NCBI GenBank assembly: GCA_038523965.1
Contig: JBCBIX010000017.1
Span: forward strand, 1-37,646
DNA: 37,646 nucleotides
Source: JAJRXG01 sp038523965
GTDB taxonomy: Bacteria > Bacteroidota > Bacteroidia > Chitinophagales > Saprospiraceae
Direction of reading: 5' to 3'
Part shown: positions 25,944 through 35,400 of the stretch, piece by piece
Position numbering within the stretch: the first letter of the stretch is position 1
Layout of the letters: the number at the start of each line of letters is the position of its first letter
Translations under genes and position numbers: made by a program
The notes under the pieces: model-generated
The model's database searches: none
What the model was told of the DNA's origin: nothing
Seen by the model: only the letters and a program-made list of their open reading frames with translations

Positions 25944-26028
25944 AATGTATAGGTAACGTGATCACTAAGCACTGACAATCAGCTTATTACACAGATAGAT
26001 AATTCAATCGGCAACTAATGTTCCAACA

Positions 26029-26039
26029 TTGTTCAACAA
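26029..26039. repeat. Short palindrome upstream of the sigma factor gene
   Basis: TTGTTCAACAA is an 11-base perfect palindrome 56 bases before the sigma factor ATG. Similar half-sites follow (CTTGTTAAAC at 26050-26059, TCAACAAAA at 26077-26085). It could be a regulator binding site in an AT-rich promoter region. The evidence is only the sequence symmetry. Confidence 0.3.
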
Positions 26040-26095
26040 AAAATGGAATCTTGTTAAACATGATACTATCTTAGAGTCAACAAAACGCATCACTC

Positions 26096-26644
26096 ATGGA
26101 ACTAATGTCAAAAGTCGAATTCACGAACAGCTTTTACACCTTAACTCCCTCACTTCAGTCCTTTGCTTACAATCTGACTAAAGATTCTGAGGAGGCTAAA
26201 GATTTATATCAGGAAACGGCTTTCAGAGCCATGACCAATCGTGATAAATTCAAGGCAGGCACCAATCTCAAGGCTTGGTTATTCACGATCATGAAGAACA
26301 TCTTCATCAATAATTACCGCAAGAAGACCAAGGCCAAGACGATCATGGATAGTACCGATAACATGTACTTTCTGAATAGCACCGACAATAGTATATCAAA
26401 TGGTGCTGGTACCAACATCATGATGGAAGAACTCGGTGGTATGATTAAGAGCCTTGACGCCAGCATTAGAGTACCATTCGAAATGCATTACGTCGGATTT
26501 AAATACCAAGAGATTGCTGATCAATTAGAGCTTCCTCTCGGAACTGTGAAAAGCCGCATCTTCTTCGCTCGTAAGGAGCTTAAGGAAAAGATCAAAAGTC
26601 AATACGGTAACCATACAACAATACGCAGCAAGCTGTCTGCATAG
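26096..26644 (+). CDS. ECF-type RNA polymerase sigma factor
   Basis: A 182-residue sigma-70 family factor of extracytoplasmic-function size. Region 2 is clear (LQSFAYNLTKDSEEAKDLYQETAFRAM, then LKAWLFTIMKNIFINNYRK). Region 4 has the helix-turn-helix (MHYVGFKYQEIADQLELPLGTVKSRIFFARKELK). It should direct RNA polymerase to a special promoter set. No anti-sigma factor gene is adjacent: the next gene is mutY, behind a strong terminator. It starts at ATG 26096 or 26105. TATCTTAG (26067-26074) could be its -7 box, though no matching -33 element is seen. Confidence 0.94.
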   Translation: MELMSKVEFTNSFYTLTPSLQSFAYNLTKDSEEAKDLYQETAFRAMTNRDKFKAGTNLKAWLFTIMKNIFINNYRKKTKAKTIMDSTDNMYFLNSTDNSISNGAGTNIMMEELGGMIKSLDASIRVPFEMHYVGFKYQEIADQLELPLGTVKSRIFFARKELKEKIKSQYGNHTTIRSKLSA

Positions 26645-26670
26645 CAATACACCCCAACTACCGAAATACC

Positions 26671-26705
26671 AAGGTGGTTCGACGTCGTTCGAATCACCTT
26701 TTTTT
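26671..26705 (+). terminator. Intrinsic terminator after the sigma factor gene
   Basis: AAGGTGGTTCGA (26671-26682) pairs with TCGAATCACCTT (26689-26700) through a 6-base loop: a 12-base stem with one G-U pair, followed by a continuous T-run to 26705. This is the clearest intrinsic terminator in the window. It ends the sigma factor transcript. The mutY ATG at 26711 follows directly, so any read-through transcript would carry this hairpin in the mutY leader. Confidence 0.85.
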
Positions 26706-26710
26706 GTGCT

Positions 26711-27790
26711 ATGCCATCAAACTCCTCCCTCTCCCAAGTATTGATCGAATGGGATAGACATGTCGATAGAGACATGCCATGGACCAAGACTAAAGATCCT
26801 TATGCGATCTGGTTGTCCGAGATCATCTTGCAACAAACGAGGGTTGAGACTGGCCGGAAGTACTATCTAAAACTCATAGAGCTCTACCCTAATGTGAGGA
26901 GTTTAGCAGAGGCCGATGATGATGAATTGATGGGAGCCTGGAAAGGCTTGGGGTACTACAATCGAGCCCGCAATCTAAAGTTCGCGGCTCAAACAATAAT
27001 GGCGGAGTTTGGCGGACATTTTCCCACAGCATACGATGATATCCTGTCGCTTAAAGGAATTGGACCGTACACCGCTGCTGCCATTGCAAGCTTTGCTTAC
27101 GGACTACCATATCCCGTTGTAGATGGGAATGTTTTCCGCGTGTTGAGTCGATATTTTGGAATGTCAGAACCGATCGATAGTGGACATGCCAGGACCATAT
27201 ATGGCGCCATGGCGGCGCAAATCATGGATCCTATCCAAGCCGGTGAGCATAACCAGGCGATGATGAACTTTGGCGCACTGATTTGCAAACCTCGAGCCCC
27301 TCTTTGTGACACTTGCCCTCTCCAAGGCGGATGTGCTGCATTCCGAAATGATCAAGTTCTTGACCTGCCCATCAAAATCAAGAAAATCAAGATTTCCATC
27401 CGTCACTTTTACTATCTCATTGTTATCCGAGATGATCAAGTTTTCCTTCAGAAGCGAACAGGCCAGGATGTCTGGAGAGGTTTATACGAACCGATATTAG
27501 TCGAAGCGAAGGCAGGTACCTCTAAGCAGGAACTATCGATACAGTTTAGCAAAAGGTTAGGGTTACTGATCAATCCTGCAGATCTCTCCTCCTCAATCCA
27601 GCTTAAGCAGCAGTTATCCCACCAACTCATCCATGCTCACTTCTACCGGTTAGGAACAACAGTTGATCTGGTTGATGACAGCGGAGGTTGGAAGCGGCTG
27701 GATGAATTGGATGCGGTTGGGATGCCTCGAGTTGTCGATGGATATTTTAAAGATTTACTGACCACAGGTCAACAGTCATTACTGTTTTAA
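26711..27790 (+). CDS. mutY: A/G-specific adenine DNA glycosylase MutY
   Basis: A 359-residue base-excision repair enzyme that removes adenine mispaired with 8-oxoguanine. The catalytic Glu37 lies in WLSEIILQQTRV, the helix-hairpin-helix is LKGIGPYTAAAIASFAYG, and the catalytic Asp138 lies in VVDGNVFRVL. The four-cysteine iron-sulfur motif (C-x6-C-x2-C-x5-C) is intact in ICKPRAPLCDTCPLQGGC. A C-terminal NUDIX-like 8-oxoguanine recognition domain follows (IRDDQVFLQKRTGQDVWRGLYEP). The start at 26711 fits the family, but it lies only 5 bases after the sigma factor terminator, so the mutY promoter must be inside or upstream of that hairpin. Its stop overlaps the convergent orphan by 4 bases. Confidence 0.97.
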   Translation: MPSNSSLSQVLIEWDRHVDRDMPWTKTKDPYAIWLSEIILQQTRVETGRKYYLKLIELYPNVRSLAEADDDELMGAWKGLGYYNRARNLKFAAQTIMAEFGGHFPTAYDDILSLKGIGPYTAAAIASFAYGLPYPVVDGNVFRVLSRYFGMSEPIDSGHARTIYGAMAAQIMDPIQAGEHNQAMMNFGALICKPRAPLCDTCPLQGGCAAFRNDQVLDLPIKIKKIKISIRHFYYLIVIRDDQVFLQKRTGQDVWRGLYEPILVEAKAGTSKQELSIQFSKRLGLLINPADLSSSIQLKQQLSHQLIHAHFYRLGTTVDLVDDSGGWKRLDELDAVGMPRVVDGYFKDLLTTGQQSLLF

Positions 27791-28125
27791 GCAGTCGTAA
27801 TCTTGATTCGGTTGACCACAGTACGACCGTCGCGCTGATAGCAGTGAAAGAAGAGGCGATGGGTCTGATCAGGCTTCTCAACCTCAATGATTTTATACGA
27901 TTTGCCTTGGTGCCAATTGCTCTGATGTTTTAGCGTGACACCCATGACATTTTCTGAGGTGAGGGATTCCAACCGTCGCGTGGACTCAACACGGCTTAGG
28001 GACTCTGTTCGTCGTTCAGTAGTCCATTCTACTACCTCATCCAAATGGTCAATAAGGTAGCTAAGGTCATTTTCTGCGTTTGTTACACCTCCTATTACGA
28101 AGACGAATACACTTACGAATATCAT
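27787..28125 (-). CDS. Small exported hypothetical protein
   Basis: A 112-residue protein of unknown family. A short hydrophobic start (MIFVSVFVFVIGGVTNAEN) looks like a Sec signal peptide cleaved after TNA. The mature part begins with a charged helix (LIDHLDEVVEWTTERRTESLSRVESTRRLESL), then a strand-rich end (SYKIIEVEKPDQTHRLFFHCYQRDG). No lipobox, metal site or known motif is seen. It converges on mutY and is divergent from gpmI across 156 bases. It could be a periplasmic accessory protein. Confidence 0.55.
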   Translation of the reverse strand: MIFVSVFVFVIGGVTNAENDLSYLIDHLDEVVEWTTERRTESLSRVESTRRLESLTSENVMGVTLKHQSNWHQGKSYKIIEVEKPDQTHRLFFHCYQRDGRTVVNRIKITTA

Positions 28126-28281
28126 GGGGGGAAGAATTGGTTATTCGTAGATGTGCAGTCAGATTAGCAAGTAGTCATTTAGTAGGATGAGCTAAACGTG
28201 TATGGACTCCGACATTCGTATCTGACCCTTGTTAAAAAATGAGTTCTCTTACCCGACCGCTATCTTTAGCGCCTTCATCAA

Positions 28282-29808
28282 ATGAACATAGGTAGCATGG
28301 CACGGAAAGCACTTTTGGCCATATTGGATGGTTGGGGCATCGGTGAACATCCCGAGTCTGATGCCATCAGACAAGCGAATACTCCATATGTAGATGAGTT
28401 ACTTGCAACACAGCCGAATAGTACCCTCGTCACGTTTGGAAATGATGTTGGTCTGCCAGATGGTCAAATGGGTAATAGCGAAGTTGGTCATCTCAATATC
28501 GGCGCTGGTCGGATCGTATACCAGGAGTTAGCCAGAGTCAATAAGGCCATAGCCGAGAATACGCTTAGCGAGAATGAGCGCATCATCGGGATCATTGACT
28601 ATGCAAGAACAAACGAGAAACCTGTCCACTTGATGGGTCTCTTGTCTGACGGCGGAGTTCACTCCCATATCCGTCATCTACTGGCCTTGATTGACATTTT
28701 TGATGCCAATGGTATCCGATGCTATGTGCATGCATTTTTAGATGGCAGAGATACGGATCCAAATGGTGGTGCAGGCTACCTGACTGATCTCCAGAATCAC
28801 ATCAAAGGAAAGACAGCTTCGATCGCCACCATAGTCGGACGTTACTATGCCATGGACCGTGACAACAGGTGGGAACGAATAAAAATCGCCTATGATGCCT
28901 TAGTCCATGGTACCGGCACGAGCACAGATGATGTCGTTGCTTCTATACAGGAAGGCTATGCTCAGGGTACTACTGATGAATTCATGACCCCCATCATCGC
29001 AGATGACTCGGGGTTGATCACTGCTGGGGATGCTTGTCTATTTTTCAATTTCAGAACTGATCGTCCAAGACAAATCACGACAGCACTTACCCAGCGAGAC
29101 TTCCCAGAATATGAGATGGAGCCTCTCCAGCTGCACTTCGTGACCATGACTAACTATGACGCATCCTATTCGGGTGTGCACGTAGTCTATGACAAGGATG
29201 CCATTCCCATGACTATCGGGGAGGTGATCCAAAATGCTGGACTCACTCAAGTGCGGATCGCAGAAACCGAAAAGTACCCACACGTTACTTTTTTCCTGAA
29301 TGGAGGTCGTGAAGAAGAATTCGTTGAGGAGGAACGGATCTTAATTCCCTCTCCTAAGGTCGCCACATATGACCTCGCACCAGAAATGTCTGCGATTCCT
29401 CTGACAGACGCCATCTGTCAGAAGATCGATGCTAATCCACCAGATTTTATATGTCTTAACTACGCTAACGCTGACATGGTGGGTCATACAGGAGATTTCA
29501 ACGCCGCTCAGCGCGCATGTGAGACTGTAGACCAGTGCCTGCGCCGATTAGTAACCAAAGCACTGGAATACGACTACGAGATCATTATCATCGCTGATCA
29601 TGGCAACTCTGACTACATGATCAATGCAGATGGCAGCCCCAACACTTCGCACACGACAAATCTGGTCCCTATGATCTACATCTCCCCAGATGAACAACAC
29701 GTGGAAGTGCGATCAGGTAAGTTGGGGGATATCGCTCCAACTATCCTGTCTCTCATGGGCGTCGACATCCCATCGGAGATGACAGGGGAGGTTTTGATCG
29801 AGAGATAG
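28282..29808 (+). CDS. gpmI: 2,3-bisphosphoglycerate-independent phosphoglycerate mutase
   Basis: A 508-residue cytoplasmic metalloenzyme interconverting 3- and 2-phosphoglycerate in glycolysis and gluconeogenesis. The alkaline-phosphatase-like metal site begins with ILDGWG (Asp16), and the phosphorylated serine is Ser66 in GQMGNSEVGHLNIGAGR. Further conserved segments are HAFLDGRDTDP, GRYYAMDRDNRW, FFNFRTDRPRQIT and the second metal cluster (NYANADMVGHTG, IIADHGNSD, NTSHTTNLVP). Length matches the family. ATG 28297 (MARKALLAILDGWG) is an equally good start. Nothing in the neighbourhood suggests a special role. Confidence 0.97.
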   Translation: MNIGSMARKALLAILDGWGIGEHPESDAIRQANTPYVDELLATQPNSTLVTFGNDVGLPDGQMGNSEVGHLNIGAGRIVYQELARVNKAIAENTLSENERIIGIIDYARTNEKPVHLMGLLSDGGVHSHIRHLLALIDIFDANGIRCYVHAFLDGRDTDPNGGAGYLTDLQNHIKGKTASIATIVGRYYAMDRDNRWERIKIAYDALVHGTGTSTDDVVASIQEGYAQGTTDEFMTPIIADDSGLITAGDACLFFNFRTDRPRQITTALTQRDFPEYEMEPLQLHFVTMTNYDASYSGVHVVYDKDAIPMTIGEVIQNAGLTQVRIAETEKYPHVTFFLNGGREEEFVEEERILIPSPKVATYDLAPEMSAIPLTDAICQKIDANPPDFICLNYANADMVGHTGDFNAAQRACETVDQCLRRLVTKALEYDYEIIIIADHGNSDYMINADGSPNTSHTTNLVPMIYISPDEQHVEVRSGKLGDIAPTILSLMGVDIPSEMTGEVLIER

Positions 29809-29823
29809 AGTTAATTTCATTAC

Positions 29824-31266
29824 TCAACTACTGAAATCAATCTTCACTAAGTTCAGCAAGTAGTTTTTTTGGCTCGGGACGATCATCTCCGTGGACGATA
29901 TTTGCTCTGCGTCTCTAAATCGGAGTTTGAGGTTTTGATACTCTGTACTAAGGACACTCGTACGCTTATAGTTACCGTTGGGGTCTAATATGTATTCAGA
30001 TACAGTGCTGTTATTCTTGATCTCATCATTATAGATGAGTCGCATCCTACTGGGCGTCATAAAGGGGAAATACGATGAGAAAGAAGCATCGTCATTTTGT
30101 GAGAACTGACGCTTGTAAAAGACGCGGTGCCATCGCTCCTGTAGGTTTTCATCGAGTGCGATAAGCAGAATATCCTCCCTATAATGATCACTCCATGCAG
30201 TGTTGGAATTAGCATCGTAAAACTGATTGGCGGTCTGCTGTCTGATTAGGCCCGATCCAGTGCGTCGACTTACATCGAGCATCATTTCGAAGGATAAGAT
30301 GGGATCACCGTCGATATTCCAAAAGACATCTGACACCCCAAAGTTCTCCAGTCTCCGCGTACGCTTCTCACCGTATAACTCGAAGAAGATATCTTGGCTA
30401 AAGTCGGTCATTTGCAGAGGCACCTGATCGAACTCAGTGGGAAGGGCAGATATCCAGAAGTATCCAGTGCTCTCACTGAACCTCTTCTCATCGTATAACC
30501 CCACGACACCAATCTTACCTGTCGGATTATGTATCGACATCATAACATCAGCAGATACAAATCCCTCCAAAGGGATTTCGATCTGAGTAACGGTCGTACT
30601 TAGCGGCGCAAAGTGATAGATCAGCACCTTATGATCCTTACGACGTGCACGAGAATTATCCAGTTCTGATAACATGTAGAAGTGGCCGTCGTCAGATACA
30701 TCTATGCTCACCACTTCATCAAAGAGCTCGGCCTGGGTAAAAATGTACTCATCATTGTGCACCAGCGTATCTCGATCAAAGTCATATGTGATCAGCTTCA
30801 TCCGGTCATTCTCCAAGAAGTTGTAAAGTGAAATCACCGATTGATCCTCGGAAAGAATCGGGGAATACTCGAGGCCACGGTACTCTTTCTCGAAGACGGC
30901 CATGGTCACAGAGTCGACCCGTTCGATGCGCTCATTCATGATATCCATCTGGATGACATGGTTATCCTCTTCTCGATAGCCATAGATCACACCAAATGCG
31001 GTATCCAGATTAACGATCTCATAGATGGTAGCTCGCTTAGAAAGGAGGTTCACATCGCGATCACTTTGGAAAACGAGGTTCTCGTCGTAGAGGCTGACTT
31101 CTTGCTCATTTCCCTTGTCTCGATAGAGTAAAATTGTACCATTGACATCGCCAATGATATCATATGATCGAAGATTCCGTAAGGTGATATCTGGTGAGAC
31201 CGTCACTCGCTGTGCGGTCGCCGCACTTATCACACAAAGCAAACAGATCATCGATATGGCTCTCAT
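29824..31266 (-). CDS. Exported hypothetical protein, beta-rich
   Basis: A 480-residue protein if started at ATG 31266, which opens a clean signal peptide (MRAISMICLLCVISAATAQ). ATG 31278 is an alternative. The open frame runs to 31428, but that long form would overlap the divergent YpdA-like gene and lacks a signal at its end. The mature part has no recognised motif. It is rich in short beta strands with recurring Asp-containing turns (LYRDKGNEQEVSLYDENL, VSIDVSDDGHFYML, IHNPTGKIGVVGLYDEK), suggestive of a propeller-like repeat fold. No T9SS tail or lipobox. Predicted periplasmic or surface protein of unknown function. Confidence 0.75.
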   Translation of the reverse strand: MRAISMICLLCVISAATAQRVTVSPDITLRNLRSYDIIGDVNGTILLYRDKGNEQEVSLYDENLVFQSDRDVNLLSKRATIYEIVNLDTAFGVIYGYREEDNHVIQMDIMNERIERVDSVTMAVFEKEYRGLEYSPILSEDQSVISLYNFLENDRMKLITYDFDRDTLVHNDEYIFTQAELFDEVVSIDVSDDGHFYMLSELDNSRARRKDHKVLIYHFAPLSTTVTQIEIPLEGFVSADVMMSIHNPTGKIGVVGLYDEKRFSESTGYFWISALPTEFDQVPLQMTDFSQDIFFELYGEKRTRRLENFGVSDVFWNIDGDPILSFEMMLDVSRRTGSGLIRQQTANQFYDANSNTAWSDHYREDILLIALDENLQERWHRVFYKRQFSQNDDASFSSYFPFMTPSRMRLIYNDEIKNNSTVSEYILDPNGNYKRTSVLSTEYQNLKLRFRDAEQISSTEMIVPSQKNYLLNLVKIDFSS

Positions 31267-31286
31267 GTTCAGTCTCATCCTTGTTC

Positions 31287-31294
31287 TAAATATA
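31287..31294 (-). promoter_or_regulatory. Candidate -7 element for the exported beta-rich protein
   Basis: The minus strand reads TATATTTA, one base from the TAnnTTTG consensus, 20 bases before ATG 31266. If used, transcription would start close to 31278 and favour 31266 as the start. No -33 TTG is seen at the right distance. Confidence 0.25.
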
Positions 31295-31383
31295 GCCCAT
31301 TGGCAGGGCCTTGCCACGGCAGACTTGATCGTCCCGACTAATGCAACCATATTGACGAGAACTTGGTTTTCTGATTTGCAGAA

Positions 31384-32397
31384 GTGCACCCACACATGAC
31401 CACAAGAACCACAGAAGCTGTTCACCACGAATACGACCTGATCATCATCGGCGGTGGACCCACAGGCATTAATATTGCAGTGGAAGCTGACAAGGCTGGA
31501 CTTAGATATGTCATTCTTGAAAAGGGAATGCTTGTGAACTCATTGTTTCACTTTCCAGCCAACATGACATTCTTCAGCACTTCCAAAAATCTGGAAATCG
31601 CCGACATCCCCTTTATCTCCCATACTGACAAACCCACACGTAAAGAAGCTCTGGAGTACTATCGACGGATCATTGATGCGTATAATCTCAATGTCAAGCT
31701 TTATGAACCTGTGCACCACGTAGAATTGAAGGATGGAATTCATCGGGTGACCACACCAAAGGGTGAATACAAAACTGCAAACATTGCTGTGGCCACAGGA
31801 TTTTACGATGTTCCTCGGATGCTGGAGGTTCCGGGAGAAAACCTCCCGAAGGTCAAGCACTACTACGATGAGGCACATCACTATGTGGGACAACAGGTCG
31901 TTGTTATCGGGGGAGCGAATTCCGCCTGTGATGTAGCCCTCGAGACCTGGCAAAAAGGAGCTGATGTTACTATGGTTGTCAGAGAGCCAGAACTATATGA
32001 AAAGGTGAAATACTGGATCCTTCCTAATATCAAAAACCGCATCAAGGAGGGATCCATCAAAGCCTACTTCAACAGTAATGTAACTCGTATCGAACCTGAT
32101 CATGTGATCATCCAGACTCCTGAGACGACGATCCAGATCGACAATGACTTTGTCCTGGCCATGACAGGATACAAGCCTGACTATGATCTACTTACACGTA
32201 TTGGAGTACCAATCAAGGAATCCCCTGATCGCAAGCCTGATTTTGATGAGGAGACACTCATGACTTCAGTCGCTGGAATTTATGTAGCTGGGGTAGTTAA
32301 CGCTGGTCTTCGTACCAGCAAACTCTTTATCGAAAACACCAGACATCACGGATCAACCATCGTTACAGACATCCTGTCGCGCAGGAGTAGATCCTAA
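31384..32397 (+). CDS. YpdA-family flavoprotein (putative bacillithiol disulfide reductase)
   Basis: A 337-residue FAD/NADPH oxidoreductase of the YpdA family. The FAD-binding motif is DLIIIGGGPTGINIA (Gly23-Gly28), the family-typical segment FPANMTFFSTSKNLEIADIPF follows, and the NADPH-binding motif is VVVIGGANSACDVALE near residue 175. The CxxC redox pair of thioredoxin reductase is absent, as expected for YpdA. The cysteine of GGGPC, reported as functionally important in Staphylococcus YpdA, is Thr27 here. The family recycles oxidised bacillithiol in Firmicutes; the low-molecular-weight thiol used here is not shown by the sequence. Start ATG 31384 or 31396. Divergent from the exported beta-rich gene. 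Confidence 0.88.
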   Translation: MHPHMTTRTTEAVHHEYDLIIIGGGPTGINIAVEADKAGLRYVILEKGMLVNSLFHFPANMTFFSTSKNLEIADIPFISHTDKPTRKEALEYYRRIIDAYNLNVKLYEPVHHVELKDGIHRVTTPKGEYKTANIAVATGFYDVPRMLEVPGENLPKVKHYYDEAHHYVGQQVVVIGGANSACDVALETWQKGADVTMVVREPELYEKVKYWILPNIKNRIKEGSIKAYFNSNVTRIEPDHVIIQTPETTIQIDNDFVLAMTGYKPDYDLLTRIGVPIKESPDRKPDFDEETLMTSVAGIYVAGVVNAGLRTSKLFIENTRHHGSTIVTDILSRRSRS

Positions 32398-32466
32398 GTT
32401 CTGGGCGTAAAGACAGCAACATTTCGCGCTTCTCATATGTCTACCTTAGTAGGCTAAGATTCGATA

Positions 32467-35400
32467 ATGAGAACACGACTCTTCTTCCTTTCTACGGCGA
32501 TGGTGCTCGCAGTACAACTCTGTGCCCAGCAGATCCAAACCGAGTTTGGCAAGAACCGCGTCCAGTACACCGATGATATGTACCGGTGGACGATGTATGA
32601 GACAGAAAACTACATCACCTACTGGTACGGTAAGGGACGCAACATTGCTCAGTCAGCGATCCAGATCGCAGAGAAGCTGCATCCCGAAATCCAAAACTTA
32701 GTCGAGCATCGCATCAATGATAAGATCGAGATCATCGTCTACACTGATATCTCTGACCTCCTGCAGAGTAACATCGGAAATGAAGAAATCTTTGAGACAA
32801 GAGATGATTTTACCAAGGTCATTGGGAGTCGTGTCTTCCTCTACTTTGATGGAAATCATCAGTCACTGGAGCGACGTATCAAAGAAGGAGTAGCCCAAGT
32901 CTATCTCAATGCCATGTATGCCCAGGGTAGTCTCCAGGAGGTGGTAGACAGCGAACCCGATCTGAGAGTACCATCCTGGTATCAGGAGGGTTTCGCGAGT
33001 TACGTCGGCGCATCTTGGGATCCGTTGATCGAGGATGAACTGCGAGACATCTGGTATCAACGCAATGGCAAATTCCGCAAGTTCGATCGACTATCCAGTA
33101 GACATCCGAGAGTAGCGGGACACTCGATGTGGCACTATATCGCAACAACATATGGACGCACCTCGGTAACGACATTGCTTTATCTCATGAGACTGCGAGA
33201 TGATATCGATGACAACTTGGAATTCATCTTTGGATTTAATGAAAAGAAGCTCAAGAAGGACTGGCGCGTCTTCTATGAGAAGTTGTACTCCGCCGAGAAA
33301 AATGCCTTCGTAGAGGTCGACTCCTCAGCATCGATCCAACTTAGGTATAAGAAGTGGTGGCCGAAGAGTATGATGCGACTGAGCCCAGATGGTAGCACTG
33401 TCGCATATGCGGTCAATAATCAGGGTAAGTATCAATTAGTCCTTCGAGATTTAGCTACTGGTGAGCAAAAGGTTTTGTTTCGGTTTGGAAGTAAGAATGC
33501 AGTCCAACAGCCAGATTACAACTATCCTATTGTCGCCTGGCACCCAACCCGCCCAGAGATAACTGTCGCCTATGAACGTCGTGATATCATCAGGCTTCGA
33601 AGGATTGATTTGACCACTGAGACGTATGATGAGCAGGATATCCCCGAGAACTTTCAGCGGTTCTATCAGATCGATTATCTGACAGATGACAGCTATGTCA
33701 TCAATGGAGTTACCGAAGGCTACTCGGATCTATATGTCTATCGAAGCCGATCCAGACAGTCCGATCCACTGACGGAAGATTATCATGATGACATCGATGC
33801 CAACTACGTCCAACTCGGTGAGCAGTGGGGCGTGCTATTCGCATCTAATCGTCCACAGGCCACCCTTTTGAACGAGAGGTTGGATACAATTCTGCCGACA
33901 TCCAACTTTGATATCTACTTCCTCCCTGTAGACAGCGACGTCGCTCTCCGCCTCACGAACACACAAGCTATTAATGAGCGACAACCAAAACTGGTCAACG
34001 GAAACTACGTCGCTTACCTCAGTGACGAGTCCGGTGTAAACAATGTTTATGCCTTGGATCTATCCTCTCGGCGCCCTGCATATCCGATCACTAACCTGGA
34101 CCGTAATGTGATCAATATGGAAGGTGTGAAATCATCAGATCGTCTCCTAATTCAGCAATACTCAGATGGAGCCTACAAAATAAAAGACTTGGTTCCGAGA
34201 TGGTCGACGAGTGTGACTCCCCATCTAACAGCTGCAGCTGATAGTGAGCTTCGAATCGCCCAGGTAGAAGAACAACAAGTAGTACCTGAAACCACAGAGA
34301 AAGAAATCGAAACTGGTGATAAGTTTCAGTCACGATACAGTGATCCTGAGGTGATTGAACCTCTCGAACAAAATATCCAGTATAATCTTATCCAGCGCAC
34401 CTATAATGAGACCTATGATGATGCGAGCGATCCTGAGGTAATCAGATTCTATCCAAGTCGGGCTGTTGCCGCACGTCGGATGTTCAAACTCGAGGATTTC
34501 GCCGTCCGCGCTGACAATACGGTCTTGTTCGAAGGTTTACAGTCATATGCTAATCAGGATGCGGAGATCGAGGCGCAACAAACTGGCGTTTTAGTCAAGG
34601 GAGTCGTCAAGGATCTCTTCGAAGACTGGAAAATCGAACTTGGGATGCGCGTCCCCACTACATTCAATGGTTCTGAGTTCTTCGCTGTGTTGGATGATCG
34701 CCGAAGACGTATCGACAGGCGCTATGCGCTATATCGACGTCAACAACTTAATGAGTTTCCTGCTAATCGCGGAGAGCCAAATGTGCGCCAGCGTGAGACA
34801 TCCTTTATTGCGCTCCATAGACTCAGCTACCCATTTGATACGTATCGTAGTGTGCGGCTGACTGGCCAGGTCCGTGTGGATGAGACATTCTTCCAGCACA
34901 CAACCGATGTTACTGCGGCGCTGCCGGAGTTCAATGAGAAGCGCTTTAGTCTTAAGGCCGAGTATGTTTTTGACAATACTCTCGGGATCGACCTTAATCT
35001 GCGACATGGCAGTAGATACAAGGCCTATGTCGAATTCATCAATAGATTTGATCTCGAGGTCGGTCGAGAGTTCAACTTCGAGGCAAGCAGAGGTACAACC
35101 ACAGTAGTCGGGTTTGATGCAAGGCACTATCAGCCCATTTTGCGGAATTCCATTTTGGCATTTAGGGGCGCAGGTGCCACCTCCTTTGGGTCAGATAAGA
35201 TACTCTACTATGTCGGAGGAACTGACGGGTGGATCACGCCAACATTTGATCAAAGTATCCCCGTACCACAGGACGAGAACTTTGCCTTCAAGACCATAGC
35301 TCCGAACTTACGTGGCTTCGATCATAACATTCGCAATGGTCGCAGCTTCATGGTGGGTAGCGCCGAACTTAGGTTTCCATTGTTCAAATACCTAAGTGCC

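Noticed and set aside
28228..28268. Possible gpmI promoter (CTTGTTAAA followed by TATCTTTA)
   Set aside because: The spacing between the two parts is 29 bases or more, too long for the Bacteroidota -33/-7 pattern.
31267..31428. The N-terminal extension of the exported beta-rich protein
   Set aside because: It would overlap the divergent YpdA-like gene by 45 bases and buries the signal peptide inside the protein.
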